A DNA stretch of 64,000 nucleotides from Paraburkholderia sp. LEh10 (GCF_017814945.1 NZ_JAGIPX010000012.1:1-64000); one strand, 5' to 3'; positions 1-9,792 are shown, numbered from the stretch's first letter. A program made the numbers and translations. Notes: generated by a model not told the origin, from the sequence alone.

Positions 1-3000
1 GCTGCCGACCGTGACCGTCAGGCCGCTCGTCCCGAGGCCCGTGCGCCTCTCCTGGTAGCTGCCGGACGACTGCATGGTGTCCTGTGACGTGGTGATGTTC
101 ACGTCATGCGCAGCACTGAGCCCGACATCGTTCGTGCCAACGATGGTGCTGCCCGCGACGTTGATATCCCTGCCGCTCGCGATCTGCACGGCGTCGGCGG
201 ACACCATGCTGCCCTGCGAAAGCGTCGTCGTGGTGTCACGCGCACTCTGCACTTCTTTTCCGCTTACGACATTGCTGTGGCTGTGCTGCTCCTGTCCATT
301 CTCGACATGCGTTCCCGTCGCCGCGCCGATGTTGACGTTCCCCGCGGCCGCCAGCGTTGCCGTTCCCTTGTCGAGACTGATCGCGCTGCCGGTGACGTTA
401 ATATCCTTGCCGGATGCCACGGTCAGGGAATTGCCCGCATTGAGCGTCGTTGCCGTGAGCGTATCGTCGGACCTGTGCAGCGACTCCGAGTAGCTGCCGT
501 GGTGATCGCTGCCCGAACTGTTGCTGTCGAGTGTCGAGGTCGCTTTGGCCGCCTGCAGCGTCACATTGCCCTTCGCCGCGACCGTGCCGCCACCGCCGAG
601 ATTGATATTCGCGCCCGTCGCCGTCAGGTCGCCGCCGACACCGATCTGCGATACGCCCCCGACGTTCACGGTACTGCCGGTCGTCTGGTTGAAGTTCGTA
701 TTCGACACACCGTTCGCGCGCTCGACGACCTTGTGCTCGCCCGTCTGCACCGGGCCGAGGGCGTAGTTACCACCCACGGCCACACCAAGGTTGCCGCCCA
801 CGTTCAGGTTGCCCGCATTCTGCTCGAAGTTGCCTCCCGTCACGATGGCTGCGTTACCCGCCACGTTCAGGTTTGCAATCGGCCCGAGCGTGGTCGTAGT
901 GCGCGTCGCGCCCGTCGCGCTGACCTGGCCGACGGTCTTCACCGCCGTATTCAGAATCAGGTCGCCGCCTGCGTTCAGCGCGAGGCTGCCCGCGTTCACG
1001 GTCGCGGAGGTCAGGTCGGCGTTGCCCTTCGTCGTCAGCGACATCAGGCCGCCGCTTTGCAGCGTGCCGAATGCGTTGTTGATCTGGTTGGCCTGGATCG
1101 ACAGCGTATTGCCTGCCTGCACCGTGCCGCTGTTGGTGAAGGTCTGTGCGTTCTTCAGGTCGATGTCGGTCGCCGCGATCAGTGGCCCGTTCATGTTCTG
1201 CTGGCTGGCCTTCGCGAGATAGACGACGGGCACGAGCACGGACTGACCGTCAACCACTTCGGTCTGCATGATGATCACGTTGCTGGTGAGCGCTGCGACC
1301 TGCTCAGGCGACAGGCTGATGCCGAGCGGCAGGTTCAGCGACTGCGCGAGCGAAGCGCCTGCTTCGAGCATCGACTGGTACATCGACTGGATATCGGTGT
1401 ACGGGCCGAGTACCGCCTTGCCGGTGAGCGACGTCACCTGGTTGCGAACAAGCTGCTGCTCGTAGAAGCCGTCGCCGAGGCGCTTTTCCGTCGTCTGTGG
1501 ATTCAGGCCAAGCTGTTGCAGGTAGTAGTCGCTCGAAATGAACGTCTTCTGGTTCGTGAAGGCTGGATTCGTTTCGATCAGCCAGGTGGCACCGGGCGCG
1601 GTTGCGGGACTGAACAGTCCGCCCTGGGGGACCGTCAGGTTTTGCAGGACGTTCTGCGCCGTCGCTCTCGCGATGGCCGGATCAATCACGCCCAAGCCCC
1701 CGCTGACGGAAGCCGCGCCGGACTTCGTGCCGCCCACGCTGCCACTGATCCCGCCGATATTCACCCCTGACAGCGCCTGGCCGGGCGCAAGACCGAGCGA
1801 CGGGATACCCGCGTTGCCGGCCGTGTTGTCGATGCTGATGCCCGAGCCCGACAGCGTGCCGCCCGCGGCGAAGCTCGATTCGTAGGCTGGCAGCGCGTAA
1901 TAGCGGATGTCGGCGGGCGCCGCCTGCGTGTAGCCGCCAGGCCGGGAACCGACAAACGGGGCGTCGCCGAACGGCAGCGTCCAGTCCGCAATGCTGCCGT
2001 CATAGTTGCGGTAGTGGTAATACCCCGAGTACGTGATCTGCACCTGGGGCGCGCTCTGGCCTCGCCAACTGTTCTGGTCGAGCGAGACGGGCGCGGCGAT
2101 GTTGCCCGCGGCCGCCACCGCGCTCCAGTAGTTCTGGAATACGCCGACCGCCGACGCGTCCAGGTTGCCGCCCGCCATGATCTGCGCCTGCGGGCTGAGG
2201 CCGGCGATCAGGTTCGCCACCGCCGCGCCGGTGTAGGTCGTGTACTGGTAACCGCTGTTCCACTGTCCGCCGTGCGGCGGATCGGTCGGCATGCCGCCGA
2301 TGACGCTGACATCGCCCCTGATCCAGCCGACAAAAGGATGATTGGCGGTACAGGCAGCCATGTCCGTCGAGGTACAGCCCGACAGACTGATGCCAAGACT
2401 GTCGATCAGCGCCGGGTCGACGGGCTGATTGAGGCCGGTCGTGGTCATCGTCGTGCGGGTGTTCGAGACCTGACCGGCGTGGAGTTCCATGTCGCCCGCC
2501 GACTCAATCAGACCCGACTGGTTGCGGATCAGGTTTGCGTTCGTGTAACTGCCGTCCGCATTCTTGCCGCGCGCCAGTACGACCTTGCCGAGACCGTAGA
2601 TGGCAGTGGTCGCCTGCGTGTCGGTCGTCGTCGTGTCGTCCCGGTTCTCGATGTCCTGTGCAAGCAGTTCGAGCGTGCCGTTGCTGTCTGTCGCGCCAAT
2701 CAGCGCGGTCGGCCCAACATTGGTGATCGTGCTGTTCGCGTTGAGTGACACGCTGCCGCCGACCATCGCACCCGTGTTCTCCAGCGTGTTCGAGTGCGTG
2801 GTGAGCATGCCGCCCGCCATCATCACGCCGCGGTTGGCGATATCGCTCGCGTTGATGCCGAGGTTGTTCGCGGCTTCCAGCGTCGCGCCGTTGCTGAATG
2901 TACCTGGCAGGGTAAAGGTCAGGTCATGGCCCGCGACGAACTGCAGATCGGGCGTAGGCGCGAAATCGCCCTGAACGCTGACCGCGACATCATTGGCCGC

Positions 3001-6000
3001 GCTGTATGCGCCGCCGCCCGTGAGCGCAGCCGCATCGACGGACAGGTTATGCGTCGCGCCGATCCGCCCGTCGGTATTCGTGATGGCGCCCGTCGTCGCG
3101 ATCGCGACATCGCCATTCGAACCGGACAGGCTGCCGATCTGGCCGTTGCTGTTGTCGACGGTATCCGCCTGTACCGTCACGTTCGCGCCGCTGAGCTGAC
3201 CGTTCTGCGTATTCACGAGCGACGACATATCGACGGACACGTTGCCGTTACCCGTCATGACGCCGCCCGTGTTCACGATCTGGCTGCCGCCGTAGATTGT
3301 CGTGTTGCCCGTGCCGAGGTTGCCCATCAGGCCGTTCGTATTATCGACAGACGCGGCCTGAATCGCGAGCGTGCTGGCGTCGCCCGCCGCACCCGTGCCG
3401 GACTGAATCTGTCCGTTCCTGTTCGTCAGCGTGCCGCCGCTCGCAAGCGCAAGCGACATGAGCGAGCGAACGGCTCCCTGCGTGTTGTCGACGTCGCCCG
3501 CGATGCTCGCCGTGATATTGCCCTGCGCGGCGAGCACGCCGTTCGCATTGTTCAAGCTGCCGGCCTGCGCGACGAGCTGCCCCGCCGTGATGACCTGACC
3601 GCCCGCGTTTGAAAAAGCGCCCGCGCCCGGTGCGATGGTCAGCGTGCCCGTACCGGCGTGGAGAATCTTGCCGTCGTCATTGTCGAGCGCACCCGGCGCG
3701 AGTGTGAAGTCCGTGCCGTTGGTTTGCAGCGTGCCGCCCGCCGAATTATCGAACGTGCCGCCGACGTTGAAGCCCATCGGCGACAGGCCGTATTGCGTAA
3801 TCGTGCCGCCGTGGTTCAGCAGGTTCGTCGCGTTCAGGGCAAGCTGGTTCGCCTCGATGTCGCCGCCGCTGTTGTCGAGCGTGCTGCCTGTCGACACCGC
3901 AAGGTTCGGCGCAACAATCGAACCGCCGCTATTCGACAGCGATCCCGTTTGGACCGTCGCGTTCGTGCCTGCACCAATCTCGCCGCCGTTGTTGTTTAGC
4001 GTGCTGCTGGCAACGCTCAGGTCCGTATTCGAAAGCAGCTTGCCGTTTGCGTTGTCCAGCGCGCCGCCGACCGTCGCCGCGAGACCGTTCCGGCCGATGA
4101 TCGAACCCGATGCGTTATTGAGCGTTCCACTCTGGATCGCGGCCTGTCCGTTGCTGACAATGCTGCCGCCGACGTTGGACACGGCACCCGTGCCGTTACC
4201 CTCGTTGATCGTCAGCTTGCCCTTGCCGGCGTGCGTAATCGTGCCGCCGTCGTTGTCGAGCGTGGCCGGTGCAAGTGCCAGGTCCGTGCTGTTGGTTTGC
4301 AACGTGCCGCCAGCCGAGTTGTCGAGCGTCCCCGTTACGTCCAGCGTCATTGCGCCGGTTCCCGTCTGCGTCATGGTGCCGGCGTGATTGACGAGATTCG
4401 TCGCGTGCAGCGTGAACTGGTTGGCGCTGGCCGTGCCGCCGCTGTTGTCGAACGTCGCTGCCGAGAGCGCGAACACGCCCGCCGCGCCCAACTGGCCTGC
4501 GTTCGTCAGCGTCGAGCCCGTCGAAAGCGTCATGTTCGCGTTGGTCGCGAACGTGCCGCTGTTGAACAGGGTCTGCGCGGCGCTGGCAATCAGGCTCTGG
4601 ACGGCCGTGATGGAACCCGCGTTCGCGATCTGTGCGGCATGCAGGGTGAGGTTGCCGTTGCCCCCGATGCTGCCGCCCGCACCGTTGGTGAGCTGGCCGG
4701 TCGTCGACATGGTCACGCTGTCCGCGCCGAGCGATGCAATATGACCGCCCGTGTTGTCGAGCGAGCCGGACGCAACCGAAAGCGCGCCGTTCGCCTGCAT
4801 CGTGCCGTTCTGGTTGTTCACGGCACCCGTGACGTTTTGGGTGAGCGCGCCCTCCGAAACCATCTGGCCGCCGCGGTTCGAGAGGGCGCCCGCCGTGATG
4901 GTCTGCGCGCCGCCCGAGGACATCGCGCCGTTGTCGTTGGTGAGCGTGCCGCTTGCGCGCGCGTCGAGCGTGCCGCCCGCCGTGGTTGTCGCGCCCGACA
5001 GATTGAGATCGCCGCCGTTCGCCGCGAGCGCGATAGCGCCGTTTGCTGACGTGATGCTGCCGGTGAGATTGACCGCTGCACCGCTGAGGGTCGCGTTGCT
5101 GCCCGCCACATTGCGGCCGGTCGCGGTGACCGCGCCGGATGCGTTCACGCTCAGGCCGCCGGACTGCGCCAGTGAGCCGTCGCCGTTCACGCCTGACGCG
5201 AGCGTGCCCGTGGAATTCACCGTGCCTGCGCTGACTGCCGTGTTCTGCTGCGCGGCAACCATGCCGCTGTTCGTGAGCGCGCCGGCCGTGCTCAGCCTGA
5301 CGTTCTGCTGCGCGTAGGTCGTGCCGCTGTTATCGATGCCGTCTCGCGCGCTCGCCGTGATATTGCCGCTTGAGTTCGTCTGTCCGGCGAGCGTCAGCTT
5401 GCCCTGCGTGCTCAGAACCATGTCGCCCGCCTGGGCTGCCAGCACGCCTTTGGTCGATACCCCGACGCCGCTCTCCGTGCCAACCAGGAAGATGCGGTTT
5501 GCGTACATGCCGCCAAGATTGCTCACGTCGATGGAGACGCCGGGAGCGGGGCCATCGCCCGAAATGGGCGTGGCGTTGAGCGAGTCGTAGTCGACATTGT
5601 TCGCGCCCGTCACGACGTTGAGGTTCTTCGCGTAGATCGCAGCATTCGCCTGCACGGCTCTGGCCAGCAGATCAACCTGATCGACGTTCGACGCATTCAG
5701 CCCTGCGCCCTCAACCGTGATGGTCCCGCCCGGAATGTTGAAACCCGCCAGCGAGCCGTCTGCCCGGTAGTTCGGCGTGCCTGTGGCGAGCGTCGCGCGC
5801 GGCGTATTGATGAAGCCTGCGCCGTTCACGTACAGCCCGTTCGGATTCGCGATCACCACCTGCGCGCCCTGGCCCGCTACCTCGACATAGCCGCGCAACT
5901 GCGACGGCGAGGGGCTGTTGACCTGGTTGACGATCACGCGCGCGGCATCGTTCGGCCCGAAGTTCGGATTGCCGTTGATATAACCCGCGAGCTGCGTATT

Positions 6001-6372
6001 GACGATGGTCGGCGAGTTGTTGAGGATCGCGCCGTTCTTCTGGACATCGAACTGGTTGTAGGTGTTCACCGACACCCCAGCGCCCGCCGACGGTTTGTTG
6101 ATGTTGACCTGCGGGATGCCATTCTGCGTGGTGTCGATGCCCGGTGCATGCGCGCCGCCCGGAACGATCTGTGCCAACGCCACGAATGGCGTAATTGCCA
6201 GCAGCACGGCGGGCGCGAGTCGGCGCAACGACAGGTGAATGATCTGCGCTCCCGATGGACGGCCCGATGCGCATGTTTCACCCGCCTTTCCCGCTGCCGT
6301 GGCGGTTTCCTCGACGGCAACCAGCATCTCTCTTGACCGGCTGAACACAAGCCGGAACTTATTCTTGTTCAT
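1..6372 (-). CDS. FhaB/CdiA-like two-partner-secretion exoprotein, N-terminal part
   Basis: The frame is open from ATG at 6372 to the window edge (2124 codons, no stop seen in the stretches I translated), so the C-terminus is missing. It starts with an extended signal peptide region (ESPR) reading MNKNKFRLVFSRS, then a hydrophobic segment ending ALA|Q near residue 67. A haemagglutination-activity (TPS) domain follows at about 85-205, with the NPNG motif at 176-179. The rest is beta-helix repeat rich in N-x-x-G turns. The last residues (GSYQERRTGLGTSGLTVTVG) look like the region preceding the pretoxin part of CdiA-type proteins. Family knowledge: such proteins are secreted by an FhaC/CdiB Omp85 transporter and act as adhesins or contact-dependent toxins. 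No transporter gene lies upstream here. Whether it ends in a toxin cannot be told from this window. Confidence 0.92.
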   Translation of the reverse strand, partial: MNKNKFRLVFSRSREMLVAVEETATAAGKAGETCASGRPSGAQIIHLSLRRLAPAVLLAITPFVALAQIVPGGAHAPGIDTTQNGIPQVNINKPSAGAGVSVNTYNQFDVQKNGAILNNSPTIVNTQLAGYINGNPNFGPNDAARVIVNQVNSPSPSQLRGYVEVAGQGAQVVIANPNGLYVNGAGFINTPRATLATGTPNYRADGSLAGFNIPGGTITVEGAGLNASNVDQVDLLARAVQANAAIYAKNLNVVTGANNVDYDSLNATPISGDGPAPGVSIDVSNLGGMYANRIFLVGTESGVGVSTKGVLAAQAGDMVLSTQGKLTLAGQTNSSGNITASARDGIDNSGTTYAQQNVRLSTAGALTNSGMVAAQQNTAVSAGTVNSTGTLASGVNGDGSLAQSGGLSVNASGAVTATGRNVAGSNATLSGAAVNLTGSITSANGAIALAANGGDLNLSGATTTAGGTLDARASGTLTNDNGAMSSGGAQTITAGALSNRGGQMVSEGALTQNVTGAVNNQNGTMQANGALSVASGSLDNTGGHIASLGADSVTMSTTGQLTNGAGGSIGGNGNLTLHAAQIANAGSITAVQSLIASAAQTLFNSGTFATNANMTLSTGSTLTNAGQLGAAGVFALSAATFDNSGGTASANQFTLHATNLVNHAGTMTQTGTGAMTLDVTGTLDNSAGGTLQTNSTDLALAPATLDNDGGTITHAGKGKLTINEGNGTGAVSNVGGSIVSNGQAAIQSGTLNNASGSIIGRNGLAATVGGALDNANGKLLSNTDLSVASSTLNNNGGEIGAGTNATVQTGSLSNSGGSIVAPNLAVSTGSTLDNSGGDIEANQLALNATNLLNHGGTITQYGLSPMGFNVGGTFDNSAGGTLQTNGTDFTLAPGALDNDDGKILHAGTGTLTIAPGAGAFSNAGGQVITAGQLVAQAGSLNNANGVLAAQGNITASIAGDVDNTQGAVRSLMSLALASGGTLTNRNGQIQSGTGAAGDASTLAIQAASVDNTNGLMGNLGTGNTTIYGGSQIVNTGGVMTGNGNVSVDMSSLVNTQNGQLSGANVTVQADTVDNSNGQIGSLSGSNGDVAIATTGAITNTDGRIGATHNLSVDAAALTGGGAYSAANDVAVSVQGDFAPTPDLQFVAGHDLTFTLPGTFSNGATLEAANNLGINASDIANRGVMMAGGMLTTHSNTLENTGAMVGGSVSLNANSTITNVGPTALIGATDSNGTLELLAQDIENRDDTTTTDTQATTAIYGLGKVVLARGKNADGSYTNANLIRNQSGLIESAGDMELHAGQVSNTRTTMTTTGLNQPVDPALIDSLGISLSGCTSTDMAACTANHPFVGWIRGDVSVIGGMPTDPPHGGQWNSGYQYTTYTGAAVANLIAGLSPQAQIMAGGNLDASAVGVFQNYWSAVAAAGNIAAPVSLDQNSWRGQSAPQVQITYSGYYHYRNYDGSIADWTLPFGDAPFVGSRPGGYTQAAPADIRYYALPAYESSFAAGGTLSGSGISIDNTAGNAGIPSLGLAPGQALSGVNIGGISGSVGGTKSGAASVSGGLGVIDPAIARATAQNVLQNLTVPQGGLFSPATAPGATWLIETNPAFTNQKTFISSDYYLQQLGLNPQTTEKRLGDGFYEQQLVRNQVTSLTGKAVLGPYTDIQSMYQSMLEAGASLAQSLNLPLGISLSPEQVAALTSNVIIMQTEVVDGQSVLVPVVYLAKASQQNMNGPLIAATDIDLKNAQTFTNSGTVQAGNTLSIQANQINNAFGTLQSGGLMSLTTKGNADLTSATVNAGSLALNAGGDLILNTAVKTVGQVSATGATRTTTTLGPIANLNVAGNAAIVTGGNFEQNAGNLNVGGNLGVAVGGNYALGPVQTGEHKVVERANGVSNTNFNQTTGSTVNVGGVSQIGVGGDLTATGANINLGGGGTVAAKGNVTLQAAKATSTLDSNSSGSDHHGSYSESLHRSDDTLTATTLNAGNSLTVASGKDINVTGSAISLDKGTATLAAAGNVNIGAATGTHVENGQEQHSHSNVVSGKEVQSARDTTTTLSQGSMVSADAVQIASGRDINVAGSTIVGTNDVGLSAAHDVNITTSQDTMQSSGSYQERRTGLGTSGLTVTVGS
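3634..4447 (-). repeat. Duplicated unit inside the exoprotein gene
   Basis: Two segments, about 3634-3882 and 4207-4447, are clearly homologous at DNA and protein level and offset by 573 bp (191 codons). Both encode a DNSAGGTLQTN motif and an ATNL(V/L)NHxGT(M/I)TQ motif. This is an internal duplication of beta-helix repeat units in the shaft of the exoprotein, superimposed on the shorter NxxG turn repeat. Confidence 0.7.
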
Positions 6373-6417
6373 TACTTAGCTTTACCAAGTATCAAAGGTT
6401 GGTAAGCCTAAACGAAC

Positions 6418-6446
6418 GACATTCACAGTTCCATTGAAATTGTCAA
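6418..6446 (-). promoter_or_regulatory. Possible promoter of the exoprotein gene
   Basis: Reading the minus strand there is a perfect -35 hexamer TTGACA (6446-6441). It is followed after 17 bases by AATGTC (6423-6418), a poor -10. The exoprotein ATG lies about 45 bases further on. No strong Shine-Dalgarno sequence precedes the ATG (GTAAAGCTAAGTA). Only the -35 element is convincing. Confidence 0.25.
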
Positions 6447-6503
6447 TGCATATGCAAACGCAACAGGGGGAGAGGAATAGGAAGTTTCTGATTGAAGTGG
6501 GCG

Positions 6504-6526
6504 AAAAAAAGCCCGCGGTAGCGGGC
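6504..6526 (-). terminator. Rho-independent terminator reading leftward
   Basis: On the minus strand a 6-bp GC stem (GCCCGC/GCGGGC) with a TACC loop is followed by seven T. It would stop transcription arriving from the right, that is from the pca genes or an unidentified gene in 6541-7048, before it reaches the exoprotein promoter. Confidence 0.7.
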
Positions 6527-7048
6527 GATCAAAAAAGCTGTTGCCGTTTTGGTCGTTGGAAGAGCCAAACCTCATTACGCCGCTGAGGCAGGTGCGCGAA
6601 AAGCGAGTTCAGTATGGATGGCGCGTAGTCCGATGCGCTGTGAGAACGATTCCTGAATCGCTACTCCCGCCGCTTGACCTGGAGCATCGTGAATGTTTGG
6701 CCCAGACCAGTGTGATGCACGGCAAACCAAAGACTCAGGTCGTAGTGGCGCAACGGTTGGCGACTTGTCACCGTCGCAATCGCGCGCAGGCATGCGCGAC
6801 GTTCGCTTCGCTGTCGTCGGCTGTCAGCAATGCCTCGCCCGGCTCAGGTCGCGCAACCTACCAGGCAGCGACCCCGACACAAGGTCGCGGGCAAATGAGG
6901 CATCATGTCGGCCAGCTCGACATCCGCGGGTGTGATGGTCACGGCGTGCAACGCTCGGCCCTCTGTTGCAGTTGCATGAATCACGACCTGCTGGTGTCGA
7001 ATACTGGGGTAGCCAGTTCGGTTTTTGTCGCAAGCGCAAAACCAAACC
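6527..7048. other. Gene-poor gap, no supported gene
   Basis: About 520 bases separate the terminator from pcaC. Short open frames exist on both strands, but none has a recognisable motif, a good ribosome site or a family-like composition. Minus-strand fragments such as the one encoding AVTITPADVELADMMPHL are cut by stops. This could be a decayed gene, but I cannot identify the parent. Confidence 0.3.
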
Positions 7049-7444
7049 TTAAGGATTCTTCACCTCTTCATCCTGCTCACGAAAAACCTTATCCGCAAGA
7101 TGAAACGCCGAATTCGCCGCCGGCACGCCGCAGTAAATTGCCGTCTGTAGCAACACTTCCTTCACCTGATCTCGCGTCACGCCATTATTGCGCGCCGCGC
7201 GCAAATGCAACGCCAGTTCCTCGCTGCGGTTCAGCGCGACCATCATCGCGATCGTCAGCAGGCTGCGCGTATGGCGCGGCAACCCGTCGCGCGTCCAGAT
7301 CTCGCCCCACGCGTAGCGTGTAATGAAGTTCTGGAACTCTTCCGTCACGTCCGTGCGGTTCGCCAGCGACCGGTCGACGTGCGCATCGCCCAGCACCGCG
7401 CGGCGCACGCCCATGCCTGCTTCGTAGCGTTGTTCGTCGTTCAT
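7049..7444 (-). CDS. pcaC: 4-carboxymuconolactone decarboxylase
   Basis: 131 residues, the usual length of stand-alone PcaC. It decarboxylates gamma-carboxymuconolactone to beta-ketoadipate enol-lactone in the protocatechuate branch of the beta-ketoadipate pathway (cytosol). The carboxymuconolactone decarboxylase core is visible: DVTEEFQNFITRYAWGEIW, then RSLLTIAMMVALNR, then ELALHLRAARNNGVTRDQ and EVLLQTAIYCGVPAANSAF. It is the last gene of pcaI-J-B-D-C, and its start codon overlaps the pcaD stop by 4 bases, so translation is probably coupled. Confidence 0.95.
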   Translation of the reverse strand: MNDEQRYEAGMGVRRAVLGDAHVDRSLANRTDVTEEFQNFITRYAWGEIWTRDGLPRHTRSLLTIAMMVALNRSEELALHLRAARNNGVTRDQVKEVLLQTAIYCGVPAANSAFHLADKVFREQDEEVKNP

Positions 7445-8232
7445 CGCTGCCCCTTCAGGAAGTCGAGCACGGTCTTCGTGAACGTGTCCGCGACTTCGAT
7501 GTTCGAAATGTGCGACGCGTTCAGTTCGACGTAGCGCGCGCCAGGAATCGCAGCGGCCAGCTCGCGCCCCTGCGCGGGCGTCGCGGCCAGGTCGTGCGTG
7601 CCGGAAATCACCAGCGCGGGCGCCTTGATGCCGGGCGCTTCAGGACGCAGGTCGGTGGCGTCGATGGCCTCGCAGTTCAACGCGTAGCCTTCCTTGTCCG
7701 TATGCACGAACACGTCGCGGATGAAGCTGAAAACGAGCGGCTCGCGGGCGATGAACTCAGCCGTGAACCAGCGCGGCAGCACGGCTTCCGACAACGCGAG
7801 CATTCCTTCGCCGCGGGCGCGTGCCGCGCGCGGCACCCACACTTCCGGCGAGCCGATACGCGCGGCCGTATTGCTCAACACGACGCGATCGATGCGGTCC
7901 GCGTGACGCGCCGCGAGTCCGATACCCGTCAGCCCGCCCATCGAAATGCCGCAGAAATTCGCTCGCGAAATCTTCAATGTGTCGAGCAGGCCGATGACAT
8001 CGCCCGTCAGTTGCTCGATCGCGAACGGTCCCTTCGGCGCTTCCGAGTGGCCGTGGCCGCGCGTGTCGTAGCGCAGCACGCGGAAGTGCTTCGCGAATTC
8101 GGCGACTTGCGGCGTCCACATCGACAGGTCGGTGCCAAGCGAGTTGGACAGCACGAGCCACGGCGCGCTGCCGTGACGGTCGCCGTCGATCCGGTAATGA
8201 AGCTCGATGCCATTGACTGCGGCGTAAGGCAT
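7441..8232 (-). CDS. pcaD: 3-oxoadipate enol-lactonase
   Basis: 263-residue alpha/beta hydrolase that hydrolyses beta-ketoadipate enol-lactone to beta-ketoadipate. The nucleophile elbow is CGISMGG with Ser97. The catalytic acid is probably in SGTHDLAATP, and the base is the His of LNASHISNIE near the C-terminus. The N-terminal strand and oxyanion region (LVLSNSLGTDLSMW) and YDTRGHGHSE are typical of PcaD. It overlaps pcaC by 4 bases and lies 21 bases after pcaB. The functional assignment is strengthened by the complete pca gene set around it. Confidence 0.95.
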   Translation of the reverse strand: MPYAAVNGIELHYRIDGDRHGSAPWLVLSNSLGTDLSMWTPQVAEFAKHFRVLRYDTRGHGHSEAPKGPFAIEQLTGDVIGLLDTLKISRANFCGISMGGLTGIGLAARHADRIDRVVLSNTAARIGSPEVWVPRAARARGEGMLALSEAVLPRWFTAEFIAREPLVFSFIRDVFVHTDKEGYALNCEAIDATDLRPEAPGIKAPALVISGTHDLAATPAQGRELAAAIPGARYVELNASHISNIEVADTFTKTVLDFLKGQR

Positions 8233-8253
8233 TCCTCTACTCCTGATGTTGTG

Positions 8254-9618
8254 TCACGCGTTCCTGCGCGCGGTATGAAGAGCCAGCACGGCGTCCACGA
8301 AAGCGTGCGCGCTGCCGACGTAATTGGCCGGATCGAGCAGGCGTTTGAGCTGCTCGACGGGCAGATGCTGGGTGACGGACGCATCGGCGGCCAGCACGTC
8401 GTAGAGCGTCTTGCCGCTCTTGACGGCCTCTTTCGATGCATGCTCGACGAGATGATGTGCATCCAGCCGGCCGATCTTGTCGCCGAGCGCAAGCATCACC
8501 GCTTCGCCGAGGATCAGGCCGTGCGTCACGTTCAGATTCGCGGCGAGACGCCCGACGTTCACTTCGAGGCCCTTCGCGATCTGCTCGATATTCGCGAGCG
8601 CGCCGCCCGCGAGGCGCGCGAGATCGGGCAGCGCGTCCCATTCGGCCTGCCAGCCGCCGAGCGCGCGCTCATGTTCCTGCACCATCCCCGCAAACACCGT
8701 CGCCACCAGCCCGGGCGCGCGCGTCGCCGCCGTCAGCACGGCCGCGCAGCCGACCGGGTTGCGCTTGTGCGGCATCGTCGACGAACCGCCTTTACCCGCC
8801 GCCACCGGCTCGCCGAGTTCGCCGAGTTCCGTTTGCATCTGTAGCGAGATGTCGCGCGCAATCTTGCCGAGCGTGCCGATCAGCATGGCGAAGAACGACG
8901 CCGCTTCGGCGATCCGGTCACGCTGCGTATGCCACGGCACGGCGGGCAATTGCAGATGCAGTTCGTCCGCCAACGACGCGGCGACGACGGTGCCCCTGTC
9001 ACGCAAGCTCGCGAGCGTGCCCGCCGCGCCGCCGAATTGCAGCACCAGCACACGCTCGCGCAGCCTGTCGAGCCGCTCGCGATGACGCAGCAGCGCATCC
9101 AGCCATTGCGCGAACTTCAGGCCAAGCGTGATGGGCAGCGCCTGCTGCAGCCACGTGCGGCCGATCATCGGCGTCTCGCGATGCTGCTTTGCCAGCGCGG
9201 CGACCGTGTCGCTCGTGGACGACAGCGCGCCGTCGAGCAGATCGAACGTATCGCGCAGTTGCAGCACGGTCGCCGTATCGATGATGTCCTGGCTCGTCGC
9301 GCCCCAATGGACGAACTTCGACGCCTCGGCGTCGGCGTCCTTGACGCGCGCCGTCAGTTGCTTGACGAGGGGAATCGCGAGATTGCCGCCGAGCGCGGCG
9401 TCGCGTGCGAGGCCGTCGGCGTCGAGACGCTCGGCGCGGCAGGTCGCTTCGATCGCGGCGACGGCCGCTTGCGGAATCACGCCATGCGCCGCCGATGCTC
9501 GCGCCAGCGCCGCTTCGACATCGAGCATCCGCTGCAGCGTCGCGCGCGGCGACCAGATGTCATTCATCGGCTCCGTACCGCAGATGAGGCCTGTCAAACG
9601 GGCGCTGGCTTCTAGCAT
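8254..9618 (-). CDS. pcaB: 3-carboxy-cis,cis-muconate cycloisomerase
   Basis: 454 residues from ATG 9618, matching the family length of about 450. An upstream in-frame start at 9750 would add 44 low-complexity residues and is unlikely. It belongs to the fumarase/aspartase superfamily: the signature GSSTMPHKRNP is present, preceded by the mobile loop, and WGATSQDIIDTA is the conserved second region. It converts 3-carboxy-cis,cis-muconate to gamma-carboxymuconolactone. It is the third gene of the pca operon, with 174 bases between pcaJ and this start, so a secondary promoter is possible. Confidence 0.94.
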   Translation of the reverse strand: MLEASARLTGLICGTEPMNDIWSPRATLQRMLDVEAALARASAAHGVIPQAAVAAIEATCRAERLDADGLARDAALGGNLAIPLVKQLTARVKDADAEASKFVHWGATSQDIIDTATVLQLRDTFDLLDGALSSTSDTVAALAKQHRETPMIGRTWLQQALPITLGLKFAQWLDALLRHRERLDRLRERVLVLQFGGAAGTLASLRDRGTVVAASLADELHLQLPAVPWHTQRDRIAEAASFFAMLIGTLGKIARDISLQMQTELGELGEPVAAGKGGSSTMPHKRNPVGCAAVLTAATRAPGLVATVFAGMVQEHERALGGWQAEWDALPDLARLAGGALANIEQIAKGLEVNVGRLAANLNVTHGLILGEAVMLALGDKIGRLDAHHLVEHASKEAVKSGKTLYDVLAADASVTQHLPVEQLKRLLDPANYVGSAHAFVDAVLALHTARRNA

Positions 9619-9792
9619 GTCGTGCTCGGTGCTCTGGGATGATTCGCGCGCGCAAACGCGCCGGATCTTCGTAAAAGGCGCGGGGCATTCGGCTTCATTG
9701 TCGCCTAACGCCGCGCCGGGGTCACGCGCGGCTTCACGCACGTCTGCCATGCATGAAGCCGGTTGTGCCGGATCGTGCCGGCCGTGTGCGCG

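Noticed and set aside
106..1770. Long plus-strand open frame of 554 codons inside the exoprotein gene
   Set aside because: It is antisense to the intact FhaB-like frame, has arginine-rich low-complexity translation and no motif; high GC keeps the opposite strand open.
7049..7444. PcaC as an AhpD-type redox protein
   Set aside because: It lacks the CxxC pair and lies in the pca operon, unlike the protein at 38602.
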